Shown here: piece by piece, positions 52,740-60,990 of the stretch
Layout of the letters: each line of letters begins with the position of its first letter
Numbering within the stretch: the stretch's first letter is position 1
NCBI GenBank assembly: GCA_036506495.1
Contig: DASXRQ010000152.1
Coordinates: 1-64,000 of the forward strand
Direction: 5' to 3'
Source of the DNA: DASXRC01 sp036506495
GTDB taxonomy: Bacteria > Actinomycetota > Actinomycetes > Mycobacteriales > Micromonosporaceae
DNA length: 64,000 nt
Made by a program: the position numbers and the translations under genes
Notes under the pieces: generated by a model
Told to the model about the DNA's origin: nothing
The model's input: only the letters and a program-made list of their open reading frames with translations
Database searches by the model: none

Positions 52740-53708
52740 TCACGAGGGGGCCGGCTTGACAAGCTTGGTGGCGAGCCGGTCGGGCTTCGGCCAACGGACG
52801 TCGGTGGCCCAACCCAGCCGCTCGAGCAGCCAGATCACGCGGGCCGACGTGTCGACCTGACCACGCATGACGCCGTGTCGGGCGCAGGTGGGGTCGGCGT
52901 GGTGGAGGTTGTGCCAGCTCTCGCCGAAGGAGAGCAGGGCCAGCGGCCAGAAGTTCGCCGCCTTGTCGCCCTCGCGCATCTCGAACGGGCGCTCACCGAC
53001 CACGTGGCACACCGAGTTGATCGACCACGTGACATGGTGCAGCAGGCTGATGCGGACGAGACCGGCCCAGAAGAACGCGCTCAGCGCGCCCTGCCAGGAC
53101 AACGTCACCAGGCCGCCGATGGCCGCCGGCGTGAGCACGGATAGCACGACCAGCAATGGGAACAGCCGGTCGACCCGGCGGATGTCCTTGTCGGCGACGA
53201 GGTCAGGGGCGAACCGGGCCCGGTTGGACATCTCACGATGGAACAGCCAGCCCATGTGCGCGAACCACAGTCCCTTGGTCAGACCCCAGACGCTCGAGCC
53301 GTACCGCCACGGCGAGTGCGGGTCGCCCTCGAGGTCGGAGTACTGGTGGTGCCGCCGGTGGTCGGCGACCCACTGCGTCGGGGCGCCCTCGATGGCCAGC
53401 GACCCGGCCACCGTGAGCATCACCCGGACCCACCGCTTGGCCTTGAACGACCCGTGCGTGAGGTAGCGGTGGAAGCCGACCGTGACGCCGAATCCGGCGA
53501 TGTTGTAGAAGACGACGAAGATCGCCACGTCGATCCAGCTCAGGCCCCACCCCCAGGCGACCGGGATCGCCGCGAGCAGTGCCACGAACGGGATGATCAC
53601 AAAGGACCACAGCGCGATGATGATTCCCGCCGACTGCTTGCCTTCGGTCAGCGGCTTCGGACCGGTCCTGACGGTTGCACTGGGCTGGTCAAGTACGGCT
53701 GCTGGCAT
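52740..53708 (-). CDS. Acyl-lipid/acyl-CoA delta-9-type fatty acid desaturase
   Basis: 322 aa from ATG 53708, six bases after GAGG. Four membrane segments and three histidine boxes: HRYLTH near residue 82, HRRHHQ near 119 and HNLHH near 260. This is the class of di-iron membrane desaturases. It adds a cis double bond and so adjusts membrane fluidity. Two operator palindromes lie upstream of the gene. Confidence 0.92.
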   Translation of the reverse strand: MPAAVLDQPSATVRTGPKPLTEGKQSAGIIIALWSFVIIPFVALLAAIPVAWGWGLSWIDVAIFVVFYNIAGFGVTVGFHRYLTHGSFKAKRWVRVMLTVAGSLAIEGAPTQWVADHRRHHQYSDLEGDPHSPWRYGSSVWGLTKGLWFAHMGWLFHREMSNRARFAPDLVADKDIRRVDRLFPLLVVLSVLTPAAIGGLVTLSWQGALSAFFWAGLVRISLLHHVTWSINSVCHVVGERPFEMREGDKAANFWPLALLSFGESWHNLHHADPTCARHGVMRGQVDTSARVIWLLERLGWATDVRWPKPDRLATKLVKPAPS

Positions 53709-53755
53709 CGGCACCTCACTGGGCTGAGCTCGGGGGGGACTTGCGGGGCTACGCT

Positions 53756-53783
53756 TACGTTACCGTAACCTACGCAACCGTAG
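53756..53783. promoter_or_regulatory. Two adjoining operator palindromes upstream of the desaturase
   Basis: TAnGTTAC-C-GTAACnTA at 53756-53772 and CTACG-CAAC-CGTAG at 53770-53783 are inverted repeats, the second sharing its first bases with the end of the first. They lie 48-75 bases before the desaturase start and about 60 before the divergent HTH gene. TetR-type regulators of lipid genes use such sites. Confidence 0.65.
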
Positions 53784-53841
53784 TTTGTCATGGCTACCGC
53801 GCAGGTTCGGAAGTGTCGTACCTATGTTCTAATCTGCGACC

Positions 53842-54705
53842 GTGGATGGATCGACGGCATCCGAGGCGCGGCGCCTGCGGGTGGAAGAGCAGCTCAGCGC
53901 GGGCCAGATCAGGCAGCGGCTGGGCCTGAGCAAGGACCAGTTGTACGCGGCGCTGCGCGGCGTGCCGCCGCCGGCGTGGACCCGCCGGCCCAACGCCAAG
54001 GACGAGCTGCGCGCCCGCGCGATCGAGCTTCGCGGCGAGGGCTGGTCCGTGAACGACATCGCGCTCGAGCTGCAGGTGGCCAAGTCGACGGCGTGGCTGT
54101 GGGTCCGGCACCTGCCGCTCGATCCGGACAGCGCGCGCGCCCGCCGAAAGCGCGAGCACTCGAAGCGGATGACCGACGCGCGCTGGGACGCCTTCCGGCG
54201 CAACCGCGATGCCGCCCGAGCAGAGATCGAGTCAAGCGCGCAGGAGTGGGTCGGCGAGCTAGCGCGACGGGAGCTCCTGCTGCTCGGCGCCGTGACGTAT
54301 TGGTGCGAGGGCTCGAAGTCAAAGCCCTGGCGCACCGCGGAGTACTTGGCGTTCATCAACAGCGATCCGGTCCTGATTGATCTGTTCATTCGTTTTGTCG
54401 AGGAGCTCGGCGTGGCGCGGGACCGCCTGTCCTATCGCGTGGCCATCCACGAAAGCGCGGACGTCGCCGGCGCCACCCAGTGGTGGGCAGATCGAATTGG
54501 CGTGCCCACGAACCGATTCCAGCGCGCGACGCTCAAGCGCCACAACACGACAACGAACCGCTTGAATACCGGGACCGATTATCGTGGCTGCCTCATCGTT
54601 CGAGTGTCGAAGAGCCGCCAGATGTACTGGTGGATCGAAGGCGTCATGCGCGCGTTAGCAGGGCAACTAGCATCCGGCCGGGGTCTGGATGACGCGTTAA
54701 GCTGA
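53842..54705 (+). CDS. HTH protein with LAGLIDADG-like C-terminal region, uncharacterised
   Basis: 287 aa from GTG 53842. Two HTH-like segments occur in the first 90 residues (LSAGQIRQRLGLSKDQLYAAL and WSVNDIALELQVAKSTAWLWVRHLPL). The C-terminal part has LLLLGAVTYWCEGSKS and YLAFINSDPVLIDLFIRFVEEL, then a basic stretch, resembling the degenerate LAGLIDADG endonuclease-like family seen in many actinobacteria. It lies 13 bases before tRNA-Gln. TAATCT six bases before the GTG could be a -10 of a leaderless transcript. Nuclease activity is not shown by the sequence. Confidence 0.55.
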   Translation: MDGSTASEARRLRVEEQLSAGQIRQRLGLSKDQLYAALRGVPPPAWTRRPNAKDELRARAIELRGEGWSVNDIALELQVAKSTAWLWVRHLPLDPDSARARRKREHSKRMTDARWDAFRRNRDAARAEIESSAQEWVGELARRELLLLGAVTYWCEGSKSKPWRTAEYLAFINSDPVLIDLFIRFVEELGVARDRLSYRVAIHESADVAGATQWWADRIGVPTNRFQRATLKRHNTTTNRLNTGTDYRGCLIVRVSKSRQMYWWIEGVMRALAGQLASGRGLDDALS

Positions 54706-54718
54706 CCACGCTGCTCTA

Positions 54719-54790
54719 TCGGCCGTGGTGTAATTGGCAACACCTCCCCCTTTGGAGGGGATGTTCCAGGTTCGAGTCCTGGCGGCCGAG
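54719..54790 (+). tRNA. tRNA-Gln (anticodon TTG)
   Basis: Acceptor stem TCGGCCG pairs with CGGCCGA. D arm GTGTAATTGGCAACAC, anticodon arm TCCCC-CTTTGGA-GGGGA with T33 and anticodon TTG, and T arm CCAGG-TTCGAGT-CCTGG are all regular. The discriminator base is G and CCA is not encoded. It reads CAA/CAG. Confidence 0.95.
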
Positions 54791-54899
54791 CTGTCAAAAA
54801 AAGCCCGTTTCGCCAGGGCCACCCGCCACGCAGCCGGCGATCCGGTGCCCGGTTAGCATGAGGCGGCAGCGCCAGCCGCCTGAACCGGGGAGTACGCGC

Positions 54900-56426
54900 G
54901 TGAAGCAGGTCCGGCCCCGCACCGTCATCGTCCTCGCGGCCGGCGAGGGCAAGCGGATGAAGTCGGCGCTGCCCAAGGTCCTGCACCCGCTGCTCGGTCG
55001 CAGCCTGCTCGGGCATGTGCTCGCCGCGGCCGAGCCGCTCGGCGCCGAGCTGACTCTGGTCGTGGTCGGCGTCGGCGCGGACCGGGTGAGCGAGCACCTG
55101 TCGGCCATCGCCCCGGACGCCACCCCCGTGCTGCAGGCCAAGCAGCGCGGCACCGGCCACGCCGTCCGTCTCGCCCTGGACGCCGTCGCCGACGCGGACG
55201 GCACGGTCGTGGTTCTCAACGGCGACGTCCCGCTGCTACGCGCGGAGACGCTCACCGCCCTCGTCTCGGACCATGAGGCGACCGGCGTGGCCGCCACTGT
55301 GCTCGCCGCCGAGGTGCCCGACCCGACCGGGTTGGGCCGGATCGTGCGCGGCCCCAGTGGTGGCCTCGAAAGAATCGTGGAGGAGCGCGACGCCACCCAC
55401 GCCGAGCGGGCGCTCACCGAGATCAACGCGGGCATTTACGCCTTCGAGGCGGCGGTCCTGCGCGAGGCGCTCGGCAAGCTGTCGAGCGACAACGACCAGG
55501 GCGAGGAGTACCTGACCGACGTCTTCGGGCTGCTCGTCGCGGCCGGTGCCGCGGTCGGCGTCCACGTCGCGGATGACCCGGCCGAGACCCTGGGATGTAA
55601 CGACCGCGCTGAGCTGGCGCGGCTGCGGACGCTCCTTCGCGACCGCATCAACGCCGCGTGGATGCGGGACGGTGTCACCATTCTGGATCCGGCGACGACG
55701 TGGATCGACGTGACCGCGACCGTTGACAGGGACGCCGTCGTCGACCAGAACACCCAGTTGGCTGGGCTGACCGCGGTCGGCGCGGGTGCCCGCGTCGGTC
55801 CGGACACCACACTCATCGACACTGCGGTCGGCGAGGGCGCGACCGTCGTGCGCGCGCACGCGATCTGCGCCGAGATCGGCCCGCACGCCTCGGTCGGCCC
55901 GTACGCGTCGCTCCGGCCCGGCACGCGAATGGCGGCCGGGTCGAAGATCGGCACCTTTGTCGAGACCAAGAACGCGACCCTGGGCGAGGGCGCCAAGGTT
56001 CCCCACCTGACGTACGCCGGCGATGCCACCATCGGGGCGGGGGCGAACATCGGGGCGGGCACGATCTTCGCCAACTACGACGGGGTGCACAAACACCACA
56101 CCACGGTCGGCGAGGCATCGTTCATCGGCAGCGACACGGTGCTGATCGCGCCTGTCACGGTCGAGCCCGGCGCATACGTCGCGGCCGGGAGCGCGCTGTA
56201 CCAGGACGTGCCGCCCGGATCGCTCGGGGTCACCCGCGCCCGCCAGCGCAACGTCGACGGCTGGGTCGCGCGCAAGCGCGCCGGAACGCGCACCGCCGAC
56301 GCGGCCGAGCGGGCGAAGCGGGCGGGTGAGGTAAGACCACCGGCCGGGCCGGACGGCTCGCCGGCGCAGGACGCCGAGCACGGTGCGGACCCGGCGCGGG
56401 GCGCGGGAGATACTGACAACAGGTAG
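54900..56426 (+). CDS. glmU: Bifunctional UDP-GlcNAc pyrophosphorylase/GlcN-1-P acetyltransferase
   Basis: 508 aa from GTG 54900, nine bases after GGGGAG. The uridyltransferase domain begins VIVLAAGEGKRMKSALPKVLHPL and has LNGDVPLL. The C-terminal left-handed beta helix carries hexapeptide repeats (VGPYASLRPGTRMAAG; IGAGANIGAGTIFANYDG). It makes UDP-GlcNAc for peptidoglycan. A Pro/Gly/Ala-rich tail of about 50 residues is common in actinobacteria. Confidence 0.95.
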   Translation: MKQVRPRTVIVLAAGEGKRMKSALPKVLHPLLGRSLLGHVLAAAEPLGAELTLVVVGVGADRVSEHLSAIAPDATPVLQAKQRGTGHAVRLALDAVADADGTVVVLNGDVPLLRAETLTALVSDHEATGVAATVLAAEVPDPTGLGRIVRGPSGGLERIVEERDATHAERALTEINAGIYAFEAAVLREALGKLSSDNDQGEEYLTDVFGLLVAAGAAVGVHVADDPAETLGCNDRAELARLRTLLRDRINAAWMRDGVTILDPATTWIDVTATVDRDAVVDQNTQLAGLTAVGAGARVGPDTTLIDTAVGEGATVVRAHAICAEIGPHASVGPYASLRPGTRMAAGSKIGTFVETKNATLGEGAKVPHLTYAGDATIGAGANIGAGTIFANYDGVHKHHTTVGEASFIGSDTVLIAPVTVEPGAYVAAGSALYQDVPPGSLGVTRARQRNVDGWVARKRAGTRTADAAERAKRAGEVRPPAGPDGSPAQDAEHGADPARGAGDTDNR

Positions 56427-56455
56427 GACCGCCGAGGCACGGGAGCGCGGAGCCG

Positions 56456-57436
56456 ATGGGCAGCATCGTCGCTGAAAATCGCAAGAGCCTGATGCTCTTC
56501 GCGGGGCGGGCATTCCCCGAGCTGGCACAGGAAATCGGTGAGGTGCTGGGTGTGGCGCCCACGCCGACCGAGGTGTACGACTTCGCCAATGGCGAGATCT
56601 TCGTGCGGTACGAGGAGTCGGTCCGCGGCTCCGACGCGTTCGTGGTCCAGTCGATCACGGAGGGCGTCAACAAGTGGGTGATGGAGACCCTGATCATGAT
56701 CGACGCGCTGAAGCGCGGATCGGCCAAGCGCATCACCGTCGTCGCGCCCTTCTACCCGTACGCCAGGCAGGACAAGAAGCACCGCGGCCGCGAGCCCATT
56801 TCCGCGCGCCTGGTCGCGGATCTGCTGAAGACCGCCGGCGCCAACCGCATCCTGACGGTCGACCTGCACACCGCGCAGATCCAGGGCTTCTTCGACGGGC
56901 CGGTGGACCACCTGTTCGCGATGGACGTGCTCGCCGGATACGTGGAGCGCCGGTACGCCGGCCGCCCGATGGCCGTGGTCGCCCCAGACTCGGGTCGGGT
57001 GCGGGTGGCCGAGCGGTGGACCGACCGGTTGGGCGGTTGCCCGCTGGCGTTCATCCACAAGACGCGCGATCCGCTGCAGCCGAACCAGGTCGTGGCGAAC
57101 CGCGTGGTCGGCGACGTCGAGGGTCGGGTGTGCCTGATCGTCGACGACATGATCGACACCGGTGGCACGATCTGCAAGGCCGCGGACATCCTGTTCGCCG
57201 CGGGCGCCGCGGACGTGCTGGTCGCGGCGACGCACGCGGTGCTGTCCGACCCGGCCACCGAGCGGCTGAAGAACAGCCGGATCAGCGAGGTCGTGGTCAC
57301 CAATACGCTGCCGCTCCCACCCGAGAAGCGGCTCGACAAGATCACCGTGCTGTCGATCGCGCCGCTGCTGGCGCGCGCCATCCGCGAGGTGTTCGACGAC
57401 GGCTCGGTGACCACCCTGTTCGGCGGCCTGAGCTGA
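56456..57436 (+). CDS. prs: Ribose-phosphate pyrophosphokinase
   Basis: 326 aa. ATP-binding flexible loop FYPYARQDKKHRGREPISA near residue 100 and the PRPP loop VDDMIDTGGTI near 230. Synthesises PRPP from ribose-5-phosphate and ATP. It is 29 bases after glmU in the standard actinobacterial order. Confidence 0.95.
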   Translation: MGSIVAENRKSLMLFAGRAFPELAQEIGEVLGVAPTPTEVYDFANGEIFVRYEESVRGSDAFVVQSITEGVNKWVMETLIMIDALKRGSAKRITVVAPFYPYARQDKKHRGREPISARLVADLLKTAGANRILTVDLHTAQIQGFFDGPVDHLFAMDVLAGYVERRYAGRPMAVVAPDSGRVRVAERWTDRLGGCPLAFIHKTRDPLQPNQVVANRVVGDVEGRVCLIVDDMIDTGGTICKAADILFAAGAADVLVAATHAVLSDPATERLKNSRISEVVVTNTLPLPPEKRLDKITVLSIAPLLARAIREVFDDGSVTTLFGGLS

Positions 57437-57459
57437 GCCAGCGGCCGGGACGCCGAGTG

Positions 57460-57479
57460 CGAGCGGCCGCAACCGCTCG
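57460..57479 (+). terminator. Hairpin after prs
   Basis: CGAGCGG-CCGCAA-CCGCTCG gives a seven-base stem 23 bases beyond the prs stop. There is no T run. It probably ends or attenuates the glmU-prs transcript. The remaining 196 bases to rplY must contain its leader and promoter (TACACT at 57482 is a possible -10). Confidence 0.5.
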
Positions 57480-57675
57480 GGTACACTGACCCGGTTGCCA
57501 CGGCGAGGGTGCCCTGCGGGTTGCTGCCGGGCGGTCGCACAGATCGCACGCGCGAGCCGCGCGAGGCACCGTGATCGGCGCGGTGCTCCGGGCAGTACGC
57601 AAGGACGTTGGGGCCCGTGTTGTCTCCCTCGCCCGGCACCGCAGCAGCCATCTGAGGATCGAGCAGGAGTCTCCC

Positions 57676-58359
57676 GTGTCCGAGGTAAAGATCAGCGCCG
57701 AGCCGCGTACCGAGTTCGGCAAGGGCGGTGCCCGCCGTACCCGCCGGGCCGGCAAGGTGCCCGCCGTGCTGTACGGCCACGGCGAGAAGCCCAAACACAT
57801 CGCGCTGCCAGCCCGCGAGTTCGCCGCGGCGATCCGGCACGGCGGCACCAACCAGGTCTTCAGCATCGAGATCACCGACGGCACGCAGGTGCTGGCGCTG
57901 GCGAAGGCCATCCAGCGGGACCCGATCAAGGACAGCTTCGAGCACGTCGACCTCATCCTGATCCGCCGGGGTGAGAAGGTGACGGTCGAGATCCCGGTCC
58001 AGCTGATCGGCGAGCCGGCCAGGGAGACGCTCGTCATGACCGAGCACGCCACGATCGCCGTCACCGCCGACGCGATGCGCATCCCCGACCACCTCGAGGT
58101 GTCGATCGCGGGTCTCGAAGCCGGCACGCACGTGACTGCCGGCCAGATCGAACTGCCGAACGGTGCCGAGCTGGCCGTCGACCGCGAACTCATCGTCGCG
58201 GTCGTGGCCGCCGCCCCGACCGCCGAGGAGCTCGAGGCGGAGGTCGGCGAGGTCGAGGCCCCGGCCGAGGCCGAGGTGGAGGCGGAAGCGGAGGCGGAGG
58301 CCGAGGGCGTTCCGGCCGGGACGCCCGCGGCGGCGGCGGGCGAGAGCACCGAGGACTGA
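57676..58359 (+). CDS. rplY: 50S ribosomal protein L25 (general stress protein Ctc type)
   Basis: 227 aa from GTG 57676, eight bases after AGGAG. The L25 fold covers residues 1-95 (EFGKGGARRTRRAGKVPAVLYGHG; FEHVDLILIRRGEKV), and the TL5/Ctc C-terminal beta domain follows. The Glu/Ala-rich tail (EAEVEAEAEAEAEGV) is typical. It binds 5S rRNA. Confidence 0.94.
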   Translation: MSEVKISAEPRTEFGKGGARRTRRAGKVPAVLYGHGEKPKHIALPAREFAAAIRHGGTNQVFSIEITDGTQVLALAKAIQRDPIKDSFEHVDLILIRRGEKVTVEIPVQLIGEPARETLVMTEHATIAVTADAMRIPDHLEVSIAGLEAGTHVTAGQIELPNGAELAVDRELIVAVVAAAPTAEELEAEVGEVEAPAEAEVEAEAEAEAEGVPAGTPAAAAGESTED

Positions 58360-58377
58360 CCCGCGGCGGTACGCGAA

Positions 58378-58414
58378 GCGGCCGGCCGGCCCAAGAAACG
58401 GGCGGGCCGGCCGC
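58378..58414 (+). terminator. Strong GC hairpin after rplY
   Basis: GCGGCCGGCC (58378-58387) pairs with GGCCGGCCGC (58405-58414), with an inner CCC-GGG pair. It follows the rplY stop by 18 bases. There is no T run, as usual for high-GC terminators. Confidence 0.65.
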
Positions 58415-58422
58415 GTCCGTTT

Positions 58423-58450
58423 GGTCGACAATCATCTCGGTCGACAATCA
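58423..58450. repeat. 16-bp tandem duplication before pth
   Basis: GGTCGACAATCA occurs at 58423-58434 and again at 58439-58450, a period of 16 bases. It lies 44 bases before the pth start in the likely promoter region. It may be an accidental duplication or a doubled binding site. Confidence 0.55.
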
Positions 58451-58494
58451 GGTCGGCGGACCATCATGGGTCGGCACGCAAAGGAGCCCGAGAC

Positions 58495-59085
58495 ATGGCC
58501 GAGGAGACCACGCCGTGGCTGGTGGTCGGCCTGGGCAACCCGGGGCCGGCGTACGCCAGGAACCGGCACAACGTCGGGTTCATGGTCGTCGACCTGATGG
58601 CCGACCGGATCGCGGCCAAGTTCGGCCGACACCGCCGCGCGGTGGCCGACGCGGGCGAGGGCCGGCTCGGGCTCGGCGGGCCCCGGCTCGTGCTCGCCAA
58701 GCCGATGACCTACATGAACCTCTCCGGCGGGCCGGTCGCGGCGCTGTCCCAGTTCTACAAGGTGCCACCCGAGCGGATCGTCGCGGTGCACGACGAGCTC
58801 GACCTCCCGTATGGCCAGCTGCGCGCCAGGCTCGGCGGCGGTGAGGGCGGCCACAACGGCCTGCGGTCGATGTCGAGGTCGCTCGGGACGAAGGACTACG
58901 TGCGGGTCCGGTTCGGCATCGGACGCCCACCGGGCCGCCAGGACCCGGCCGACTACGTGCTGTCGGACTTCTCGGCCACCGAGCGCAAAGAGCTCGAGCT
59001 CCTCGTGGACCGAGCCGCCGACCTCGCCGAGGCGGTCATCACCCGCGGCCTGGACTGGGCGCAGAACACGTACCACGCCGTCTGA
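58495..59085 (+). CDS. pth: Peptidyl-tRNA hydrolase
   Basis: 196 aa from ATG 58495 (AGGAG nine bases before). Active-site residues: VGLGNPG, the His in NRHNVGFM, KPMTYMNLSG and HDELDLPYG with Asp. Recycles tRNA from stalled peptidyl-tRNA. Confidence 0.95.
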   Translation: MAEETTPWLVVGLGNPGPAYARNRHNVGFMVVDLMADRIAAKFGRHRRAVADAGEGRLGLGGPRLVLAKPMTYMNLSGGPVAALSQFYKVPPERIVAVHDELDLPYGQLRARLGGGEGGHNGLRSMSRSLGTKDYVRVRFGIGRPPGRQDPADYVLSDFSATERKELELLVDRAADLAEAVITRGLDWAQNTYHAV

Positions 59086-59220
59086 TCGCCCCGGTAATCT
59101 TTCGACAGGTGCGCGTGGATGGTCACGGCCACGTGCGGTCCACACCGACGACATGCGTGGCGGGGGAGGGGGCCGTCGGTTGGGTCCGTCCGCGGTTACG
59201 CGCTCGATCGGGGCGTACCG

Positions 59221-60051
59221 ATGGCGTTGACACCGCCCGTTGTGGACGGTGCGTTCGCACGCTGGCTGGCCGGGTCCGCCGGCCGGCTCCTGCTGGACAC
59301 CCGCGAGGTGCTGGGGTACGCCGACCCGCCCGCGCTGCGCGCGGCCGGCGACAAACTGGCCCACGAGCTGATCCGCACGGAGCTGGCCCGCTGGCGGCCC
59401 GCCGATGTCGTTCTGTCCGAAGAGGACAGTGAGGCCCGGCGCGACTGGTCAGGGAGCGGCCACGACCGCCCGGCGCGGCTCGACGCCGAGCGGGTGTGGA
59501 TCGTCGACCCGCTCGACGGCACCCGGGAGTACGCCGAGGAGGGTCGGGTGGACTGGGCCGCCCACGTGGCGCTCTGGTCGCGGAGCTTCGCCGCCCCGCA
59601 CCGGCTGGCGGCGGGCGCGGTCGCGCTGCCCGCCCAGCACCGGGTGCTCGGCACGGACTACCCGCCGGCGTACCCACCGATGAGCCCTTCCGCGTCGACG
59701 GGCGGGCCGATCCGGCTCGCCGTGAGCCGCACCCGGCCGGCGCCGTTCCTGGCTGCGGTGGCCGAGGAGCTGGGTGCGGGTCTGGTGCCGATGGGCTCTG
59801 CCGGCGCGAAGATCGCCGCCGTCGTGGGTGGGGAGGTGGACGCCTACGTGCATGCCGGCGGGCAGTACGAGTGGGACTCGGCCGCGCCGGTCGCTGTGGC
59901 CACGGCCACGGGCCTGCACGCTTCCCGGATCGACGGATCTGCGCTGAAATACAACCAGGCCGACCCCCGGTTGCCCGATCTCGTGGTCTGCCGCAAGGAC
60001 CTGGCCCCCCGGCTCCTCGCAGCGCTGCGCAGGACCGGCGGCACAATCTAG
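59221..60051 (+). CDS. cysQ: 3'(2'),5'-bisphosphate nucleotidase / inositol monophosphatase family (CysQ)
   Basis: 276 aa from ATG 59221. Metal-binding motifs of the family: SEEDSE near residue 62, WIVDPLDGTREY near 90 and the WDSAAPVAVATATG motif near 220. CysQ removes 3'-phosphate from PAP/PAPS. It stands next to cysD and cysN, which supports this over a general inositol phosphatase. Confidence 0.88.
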   Translation: MALTPPVVDGAFARWLAGSAGRLLLDTREVLGYADPPALRAAGDKLAHELIRTELARWRPADVVLSEEDSEARRDWSGSGHDRPARLDAERVWIVDPLDGTREYAEEGRVDWAAHVALWSRSFAAPHRLAAGAVALPAQHRVLGTDYPPAYPPMSPSASTGGPIRLAVSRTRPAPFLAAVAEELGAGLVPMGSAGAKIAAVVGGEVDAYVHAGGQYEWDSAAPVAVATATGLHASRIDGSALKYNQADPRLPDLVVCRKDLAPRLLAALRRTGGTI

Positions 60052-60081
60052 GAGCTTCCTGATCGGAAAGGGCCCAAAAGC

Positions 60082-60990
60082 ATGCCGACGGCCGCCTACC
60101 GCGTCTCGCACCTGGCCGCCCTGGAGGCCGAGGCGATCTTCATCATGCGCGAGGTCGTGGCCGAGTTCGAGCGCCCGGTCCTGCTGTTCTCCGGCGGCAA
60201 GGACTCGATCGTGATGCTGCGGCTGGCGGAGAAGGCCTTCGCACCGGCTCGCGTCCCCGTCCCGGTCATGCATGTGGACACCGGGCACAACTTCGCCGAG
60301 GTGCTGACGTTCCGCGACGCCCGGGTCGCCGAGCTGGGCCTGCAGCTGATCGTGGCGAGTGTGCCGGAGGCGCTCGAGGCCGGCCTGGTCCGTGACCCGG
60401 TCGACGGCTCCCGGAACCGCATCCAGACGCCGGTGCTGCTGGCCGCGGTGGAGAAGTACCGGTTCGACGCGCTGTTCGGCGGCGCCCGGCGCGACGAGGA
60501 GAAGGCGCGCGCCAAGGAGCGTGTGTTCAGTTTCCGGGACGAGTTCGGTCAGTGGGACCCGAAGAACCAGCGGCCCGAGCTGTGGGCGCTGTACAACGGG
60601 CGGCACCACACCGGCGAATCCATCCGGGTCTTTCCCCTGTCGAACTGGACCGAGCTCGACGTGTGGCACTACATCGCGGCGGAGGGGCTCGCGCTGCCGA
60701 GCATCTACTACGCCCACGAGCGCGAGGTGGTCGAGCGCGACGGCATGCTGTACGCGGTCAACGAATTCCTCCCCGCCCGGGCCGGCGAAGCACCGCGCAC
60801 GCAGCGCGTGCGCTACCGCACGGTCGGGGACGCCTCGTGCACCGCAGCGGTTCGCTCCGACGCGGACACCGTCGAGCTGGTCATCGAGGAGGTCGCGGCC
60901 ACCCGCATCACCGAGCGCGGCGCGACCCGCGGCGACGACCGGACCAGCGAGGCTGCGATGGAGGACCGCAAGCGGGAGGGCTACTTCTGA
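60082..60990 (+). CDS. cysD: Sulfate adenylyltransferase subunit 2
   Basis: 302 aa. The PP-loop SGGKDSIVMLRL near residue 36 binds ATP; GGARRDEEKARAKERVFSFRDEF and the C-terminal RYRTVGDASCTAAV are family marks. With CysN it makes APS from sulfate and ATP. Its stop TGA overlaps an ATG that opens a repeat-rich frame leading into cysN. Confidence 0.95.
   Translation: MPTAAYRVSHLAALEAEAIFIMREVVAEFERPVLLFSGGKDSIVMLRLAEKAFAPARVPVPVMHVDTGHNFAEVLTFRDARVAELGLQLIVASVPEALEAGLVRDPVDGSRNRIQTPVLLAAVEKYRFDALFGGARRDEEKARAKERVFSFRDEFGQWDPKNQRPELWALYNGRHHTGESIRVFPLSNWTELDVWHYIAAEGLALPSIYYAHEREVVERDGMLYAVNEFLPARAGEAPRTQRVRYRTVGDASCTAAVRSDADTVELVIEEVAATRITERGATRGDDRTSEAAMEDRKREGYF

Noticed and set aside
57481..57675. 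Riboswitch or L25 leader structure
   Set aside because: The leader is GC-rich and can fold, but no known riboswitch core is recognisable.
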